Positions 57,945 to 64,000 of a stretch of DNA of 64,000 nucleotides are shown here, piece by piece. How positions within the stretch are numbered: the stretch's first letter is position 1; every line of letters starts with the position of its first letter. The translations under genes were made by a program, and so were the position numbers. This DNA is from Achatina immaculata (Eukaryota > Mollusca > Gastropoda > Stylommatophora > Achatinidae). The notes below the pieces were generated by a model. It was not told the DNA's origin. It saw nothing but the letters and a program-made list of their open reading frames with translations, and ran no database searches. The stretch covers positions 7,326,812 to 7,390,811 of the forward strand of contig CM019714.1 in assembly GCA_009760885.1 (NCBI GenBank), given 5' to 3'.

Positions 57945-58425
57945 CATATCTAATCTCTGGTGTTTCATAAACTCCAAATGTTATAGCATCGTAATATTCT
58001 TTGTCTACACATTTTCTAATATTGCTCATTATATTTTCAGTATAAATAAGTAATGCGACAAAAAGAGAGTATGCACTCCTGACGGACCCCTTGTTTTATG
58101 TCAAACAAAGTTGTTGTTTTACCTTGTATTCTTACTACTGCCTGTTGGTCTAGATACAGCATTCATGTTAACTATATCAAATGTGTTTGAAATCCCATTT
58201 TTCCCAATATTTCTCAAGGTTTCGTTAGTTGTACATAATCAAATGCCTTTCAACAGTCTATAAAAGATAAATAAAGTTTTGCAATAAATTCTCTGCCTTT
58301 CTCTATTATTAATCTCACATTGAATATATGATCACTCTGGATCCTCTTACTTGCCTGAAACCAGCGTGAATCATACTGACTTCTTCTATTTTCTTCCGAA
58401 GTCTACCCATTATGATTTTTAACAG
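57945..58425 (-). pseudogene. LINE family 2 (antisense), reverse transcriptase N-terminal half
   Basis: The minus strand reads, in broken frames, FIDC-KAFDYV-like codons near 58235-58260, then GVRQECILS (about 58090-58065) and YTENIMSNIRKCVDKEYYD. These motifs lie immediately upstream of the YADD box in the complete LINE, which confirms that the 1.45-kb segment was inserted later. Confidence 0.78.
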
Positions 58426-58439
58426 AAATATTGCAAGTA

Positions 58440-58715
58440 GTCATAAATTATTTCACCTTCGAGTCTGAATTTTCCAAGACCTATGGTTGAAACACAAATT
58501 AATAACTATGAAATTATGACGTTATAGTTCATGATGTGACTGTCAACTCAGACAGTATTCTCATGAAAAAGTGACTTCTGGCTCGGAGTAAATTACGAAA
58601 AACAGTCACAAGAAACTGTGAATTTGGGTACAGGTATTATTTATCAGAAACTGAGATTGTTGCAGTAGTTCAAGATTAAGCAAACAGTATTTTCCAGGTG
58701 AAGTTTGAGTCACAT
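58440..58715 (+). repeat. Dispersed repeat, copy 2
   Basis: Partner of 30722-31010 with many small differences. Confidence 0.75.
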
Positions 58716-58734
58716 AGTAGAGGCAGAACTGATC

Positions 58735-58865
<131 letters not shown>

Positions 58866-58942
58866 TGAATGAATGAATAATCTTTATTTTTCAAGGGTAA
58901 AGAATTGGGCACGCAGGCCCGTCTTACATTCTGCCCTAATAA
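58866..58942 (-). mobile_element. LINE family 3, isolated 3' end (antisense)
   Basis: gaatgaatgaatgaataatc, then tttatttttcaagggtaaag and aattgggcacgcaggcccgt, nearly identical to 6124-6205. Only the last 77 bp are present. Confidence 0.85.
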
Positions 58943-58949
58943 AAAACAC

Positions 58950-59379
<430 letters not shown>

Positions 59380-59393
59380 GTAATTTTTAGTCC

Positions 59394-60140
59394 TGGTGTA
59401 GATTGTGGATAGTTTTTTTTTTCTTTGTCCTGGTTAGAATTGAAAATGTGATGTAGTGATTAATCTTTTGGAAGATTTGTTGTTGTGCACGGTGCTTGGA
59501 AATTTTGTATTACTGTAAGTAGCAGTTTTTTGTGGCATTCGTGATTGTACTAGTTCATACCGGTCTGTTGTCAGATTCACTTCCTCATGGCATTGACTTT
59601 GTGCCAGGGAGGTTCTCTTGTATGTTTTTAAGGTCTCTGACGTGTAGTAACAGTTTACAAGTTATTTGGTTTCATCACAAAATTCATCAGTTCATCGCTC
59701 ATTTCCTCGTCAATAAATCTTGCCAAATTTTAAATTTATTTGGAGTTGGAAATACTTTTGTCAGTCTGTTTGAGCTACTGCAAGTCCGTTTCTTGATCTT
59801 TGTGACTCTGGTGTTATTGTTGTTCTAGTGGCGAGCCTGGAAACGCTTGCTGTGCTGATATGGGAACAAATTTTGCCTATCAATTAACAAGTTGTAGAAA
59901 AATACAATCAGTCGGGCAGACAACAACATGAATGATATCATATTGAGCACCAGTAGAGGTCCGACAACTTCTGTTATAGTTCTAACTATCAATGGAGAAT
60001 ATTCCACTCTGTTTACGGTCTGATGCACTCTAGGTGAGCCTAGTATATCTGGTGAAAGAGAGATAAACGGTTCTCATATGTCTTTACCAGGTGCCGTGTT
60101 GTCACATTAGTACTTGACACCCTAGGCAACCGTTTTTACG
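59394..60140. other. Unassigned DNA, part of the intron insertion
   Basis: A minus-strand frame (59825-60028, 67 codons) is hydrophobic (EVVGPLLVLNMISFMLLS) but unsupported. Nothing else recognised. Confidence 0.4.
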
Positions 60141-60257
60141 TGCACCATTTTCAGTATTTATTTTCACATATTGCACTGATGGTCACATATAACATAACTT
60201 TGTATTTTACTAACGTCCATCAATGTCTACAACAGTTTCAATGATAAAATACATCAC

Positions 60258-60389
60258 CTTCACATTTGCTTCCCACACGACCGTGTGTGCATCCTCTGCA
60301 TGTACCATTGTCTACATGACATCTGTAGTTGATGCAGAAAGTTGGGCAGAACTGTAAACAATCCGTGCCGTACGTGCCAACAGGACATT
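60258..60389 (-). CDS. EGF-like exon 1 (most upstream seen), MEGF-like gene
   Basis: Minus-strand exon of 132 nt, acceptor ccacgttttag and donor gtgatg, phase 1 at both ends. One module: CPVGTYGTDC, LQFCPTFC, NYRCHVDNGTC, RGCTHGRVGSKCEG. All eight cysteines are present. It differs from the 51.9-kb exon at roughly a dozen residues, mostly between cysteines, so the two copies are diverging while keeping the disulphide scaffold. There is no intact longer ORF around the exon. Upstream exons would lie beyond 64 kb. Confidence 0.87.
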
Positions 60390-60484
60390 CTAAAACGTGG
60401 TTAATAGTACATTACTGGCACCTACCATTTCAAACTTTTTTGCAAAATCTGTAGGAGTTATTTAAAAAGAATTGCAAGCGTTAA

Positions 60485-60610
60485 TAGTAGTAGTAGTAGT
60501 TGTAAAACTACTAGTAATACTACTAATAGTAGTAGTAGTAGTGGTAGTAGTAGTAGTAGTGGTAGCAGTAGTATTTGTAGTAAAGGTAGTAGTAGCGGTA
60601 ATTATTTTAC
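60485..60610. repeat. TAG trinucleotide array, right of EGF exon 1
   Basis: gtagtag and gtggtag triplets over about 125 bp, starting about 95 bp from the exon. Confidence 0.9.
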
Positions 60611-60719
60611 CTGTTAAGGGTTAGTATGAAGAACGAAAAAAAAAAGCCAGTACGAAGTAAATTAATAATAGTAGATGTAGTAACAGCAAGTACGTGGTCA
60701 CGCTATTTTCAACTTGTAG

Positions 60720-60970
60720 AAAGTCTTAGTAAGAAGACCAGCAACTGTATCACAGAAACTAGCACAAATGAGAAGTATATGCCAACGTACAAACAAGAAA
60801 ATAAAGATATCTTTAAAAAGAGCTCTCATATTCATACTGACAATTTGTGGATACGATACATGGACACTAAGTAAAACACTATGAAAAAGAATAGCAGCAT
60901 TTGATATGAAATGTATAGCACTTAGAAAATCATCAAAAGAAAGAAAATCAAATAAAGAGGTATTGATGAG
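60720..60970 (+). pseudogene. LINE fragment in the EGF unit, second copy
   Basis: Paralogue of 52500-52795 with the same GYDTWTLSK-like and MKCMALRKSSKER-like frames. It has a deletion of about 80 bp at its end, after tattgatgag, relative to the first copy. Confidence 0.75.
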
Positions 60971-62340
60971 AGATACATCAAGAGATACAGTTGTTTTTAG
61001 AAATATATCAAGAGACACATTTGTTTTTAGAGATACATCAGGAGACACAGTAGTTCTGAGAGGTTGATACTAGAAGACATAGTGTCAGGCTTAAGAGAAA
61101 AATGATGACCTCGCCGCAGGCGAACTCAGGACATCAGAGAAAGTCCGAATGTGTCATTGCAAGTCGCTGGTCAAATTGGGGGAAACAGCATCGCGTTCTG
61201 GGAACTACTGATTATAGGCAAGGTCATGAAAAGGAAAAAATCACATGAAAAGCAGACATGTTAATAAAATGTTCCTTATTTTATTTATTACTGAATAAGC
61301 GAACAATGATTTGGAGATGCGACTTTGATCTATTATATTGCTAGTTATGCGTAGTATAACATGGAACAATTACTTTGTTACATTGCTGTTATGTGTACTA
61401 TAACTCTGAGTCAACCTGGTTTATTGTGAGGAATAGGGCACCTGCATATGAGAGAATTTACTTGGAGAATATGACTACGAGACTGATCGAGTGTTTTTCT
61501 TGGGCTCATTACCTGCACCAAGTGTGTTGTGTGACAGGAGCCTCAATCTCACACCGATTTACTCACATCAAGGAATAAAGAAAAAACGCAGAAAGTCTTT
61601 TCAGGGATCACCAGTTTATGTATTATACGATTTACGTTAACCAGATGGTGAGTTAATTCCTGGATACTACCAAGACAGAATTATCACAGCATATCATGGG
61701 AAACGTTGAATGAAGATACAAGATGACAAAAGCGGGAACAAGACGAAAGTCAAAGAAAAACAAGAAACAAAAAAGAATATCGTTTTATTAGAAACAGAAA
61801 AATCACTAAATGCTTTAAACATGTCTTATCAAACAAAATCCTATTTTCATTTCATAAAGATAAACAAACGCATTCCAAATTATTCCCATACGAACATCAT
61901 AATGCATTCTTATGTTGTCCACAGACACGTTTCCCACGATCATTAGCTGACACAGAACTTCAGCAAATATTTGAAACTGTGTTTTTTTTTTGTTTTTTGT
62001 TTTCATCTTTCGGACATTGCCAGAGTAACTGTATATATGTTATTTCAGTTTTGTAATAACAAAAATCGAGACATACTAGACTTGCAAAGACGACGTAAGA
62101 ATGGGCAGATTTTTCTGAAGAAATTTTAGAGACTTTGAATACATCCTCTTCCTTTTGCTGCTTTTGTATGAAATCTCATTTTACAGAAAGTCAGCTAAAA
62201 TGCAAGCTGTACGTCAGATCAGTAAACAAGTTTTGAAAACGCGTTAGATATCACAAATATGACACAAATGTATGTTTAGATAAAGGGACTATGATATTAA
62301 AATCTGTAAGGTTAAAGGACGTTGTATTAAGTAATTGGAA
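60971..62340. other. Duplicated intron spacer, second copy
   Basis: Homologous to 52.8-54.13 kb, including the agagatacatcaagagacac tandem repeat at 60965-61060. No gene seen. Confidence 0.7.
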
Positions 62341-62755
<415 letters not shown>

Positions 62756-63160
62756 ATTGAAAGGATGAACTAATAGTTATAATAGAGTGGACGGAAGTAA
62801 TGTGTAAGAAAGAGAGCGTAATAATTGGATCAAACATTAAAGAAATTGAAATAACATCAGAAGTATAAAGGCGACTAGGCAACATTTTTATCTGAACGTT
62901 TACATTTATAATATTCTCTCTTCTGTTTTCAGTAAGAATACACATTTACCATAACTTCTTAACCTCCTATAGAAATAATTTTATTTAGTTTCTTTTATGT
63001 CTGGAAGTTCTAGTAACACTGGAAAATTTCCGAATCAAATATTTGCGTCCTATAAATTAATCAAAAATGTTGTGTAACTTTCGAAAGTTTCCAGTTCACA
63101 GAGCTTACTTTGAAGAATTGTCGTTGCTCATTAGGTTACCAAAGTATATCATGTAAGATA
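62756..63160. other. Left intron flank of the next EGF unit
   Basis: Matches 54.61-54.99 kb to the same breakpoint (tatatcatg-taagatag at about 63145). Confidence 0.8.
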
Positions 63161-63229
63161 GAATTCTGTAAGGTAGAATGAAATCGCTGGTTTGCTTAGT
63201 CAAAGGGACATATTTATAATATATTGGAA

Positions 63230-63530
63230 GTCATTCATTGATGCATTCATTCATTTGCATTTGCCTTGCGGAACTTTGCTTCCTTAACAGTACTCCTGTA
63301 GCCTCTCTGTTGTAACCAAGATGCAGTGCTTCTGATGTATTCATTTGCAGATCATAAACAATGTTTTGCATCCATCTTCACCTTGGTCTTCCTTTTTTCC
63401 TGTTTTTCCATTACGTACCCTTTCAAGAAGGTGTTCTTTATGTTAATTATGACGTTTAATGTGTTTAAAATATTTAAGTTTCCTTAATTTAATCCTCTTT
63501 ACTAGCCAGCCTTCTTCAATATTATGTTCT
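63230..63530 (-). mobile_element. LINE family 1, 3' end (antisense), second copy
   Basis: Paralogue of 55075-55345 with small indels. Starts with the same cattcattcatttgcat tail. Confidence 0.82.
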
Positions 63531-64000
63531 TGTAGTATTGATATCAATCAAGTGCCGTGCCGTGTGGCGTAGGTAAACATTTCTCTTCACAATTCCCTGT
63601 CTTTAGACTTGATTATGAGATAATCCGCCCGTGACTTTCTCTCTCTCTCTCTCTGTGTGTGTGTCTGTCTTCCTATGTCTCTTCTTCCCTCAATTTTTCT
63701 GTTACCAAAACGTGTTCCAATTTTTTCTCTTCTTAGAAAATGTCCATCAAATCTCGTTTTATGATTCTGATCTTTGCTATAATTTGCCTTCTAATTAAAG
63801 CCTATCTTAAGACTTCTTCTTTGGTTTTCTTAGCTGTCCGTGGTACCTTCAACATCCTTCTTATGAACCACATTTCCATGGCCTACATTTCTCGTTGTAC
63901 TCTCTTATTCATGGACCATGCTTCACATCCATAAAACAAAATTGGCTCAATGTAACATTTAAGTACTCGGAATTTGTTTCCATTGATATGGAACTTTTGC
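63531..64000 (-). pseudogene. LINE family 2 (antisense), second copy, cut by window end
   Basis: Paralogue of 55346-55830, including the antisense KMEALEMWFIRRMLK-like and ITAKIRGR-like regions. Continues beyond the window. Confidence 0.83.

Noticed and set aside
59825..60028. Minus-strand membrane-protein ORF, possibly envelope-like
   Set aside because: Only 67 codons with one hydrophobic stretch; no motif, start context or neighbouring retroelement supports it.

Overview
The window is repeat-rich, AT-rich animal DNA. It has no operons, ribosome binding sites or compact genes. Nearly every recognisable coding stretch is a decayed transposable element: LINEs, Penelope-like elements, Gypsy-type LTR elements and mariners. 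The only host-gene signal is a set of widely spaced phase-1 EGF-like exons. Large introns, Penelope-like elements with GIY-YIG domains, LINEs with AATG or GAA tails, and long trinucleotide arrays suggest an invertebrate metazoan. A lophotrochozoan such as a mollusc is my best guess, at low confidence.

Layout. 0-2.5 kb: a mariner split by a 1.4-kb GAA-tailed insertion with a perfect 12-bp target duplication. 2.9-7.3 kb: LINE fragments. 7.26-10.43 kb: a fairly well preserved Jockey-like LINE (endonuclease end, RT, RNase H) lying antisense inside another LINE. 10.4-18.5 kb: a Penelope 3' end, the most divergent EGF exon, an unidentified ORF, a Penelope GIY-YIG fragment, a second mariner remnant and a CTA array. 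18.9-27.9 kb: a Gypsy element with two roughly 1.2-kb LTRs and degenerate gag-pol, with two in-frame minisatellites inside pol. 27.9-37.1 kb: LINE fragments, a 27-bp minisatellite and a Penelope element. 37.4-41.6 kb: a broken EGF exon, a 2.4-kb GGT/AGT/AAT array and a 48-bp minisatellite. 41.8-47.6 kb: a rearranged second LTR element with a palindromic MITE candidate and a tRNA-like SINE head. 47.6-51 kb: LINEs. 51-64 kb: tandemly duplicated EGF-exon units, each carrying trinucleotide arrays, interrupted by antisense LINEs and a large palindrome.

Host gene. Five EGF-like (MEGF/scavenger-receptor style) exons lie on the minus strand near 60.3, 51.9, 37.8, 29.5 and 12.2 kb. All are flanked by AG/GT splice signals. 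Four are phase 1 at both ends, so they can be duplicated or skipped without changing frame; the 37.8-kb copy has lost 4 nt and its first cysteine. Four of the five share flanking intron sequence and sit beside TAG/TAC-type arrays. This points to repeated duplication of an array-exon-array module inside one gene that extends beyond the window. I found no CRISPR array, rRNA gene or convincing functional tRNA gene. No wholly new system is demonstrated. The most interesting structures are the exon-array modules, the apparently non-autonomous LINE-like insert, and the large palindrome.
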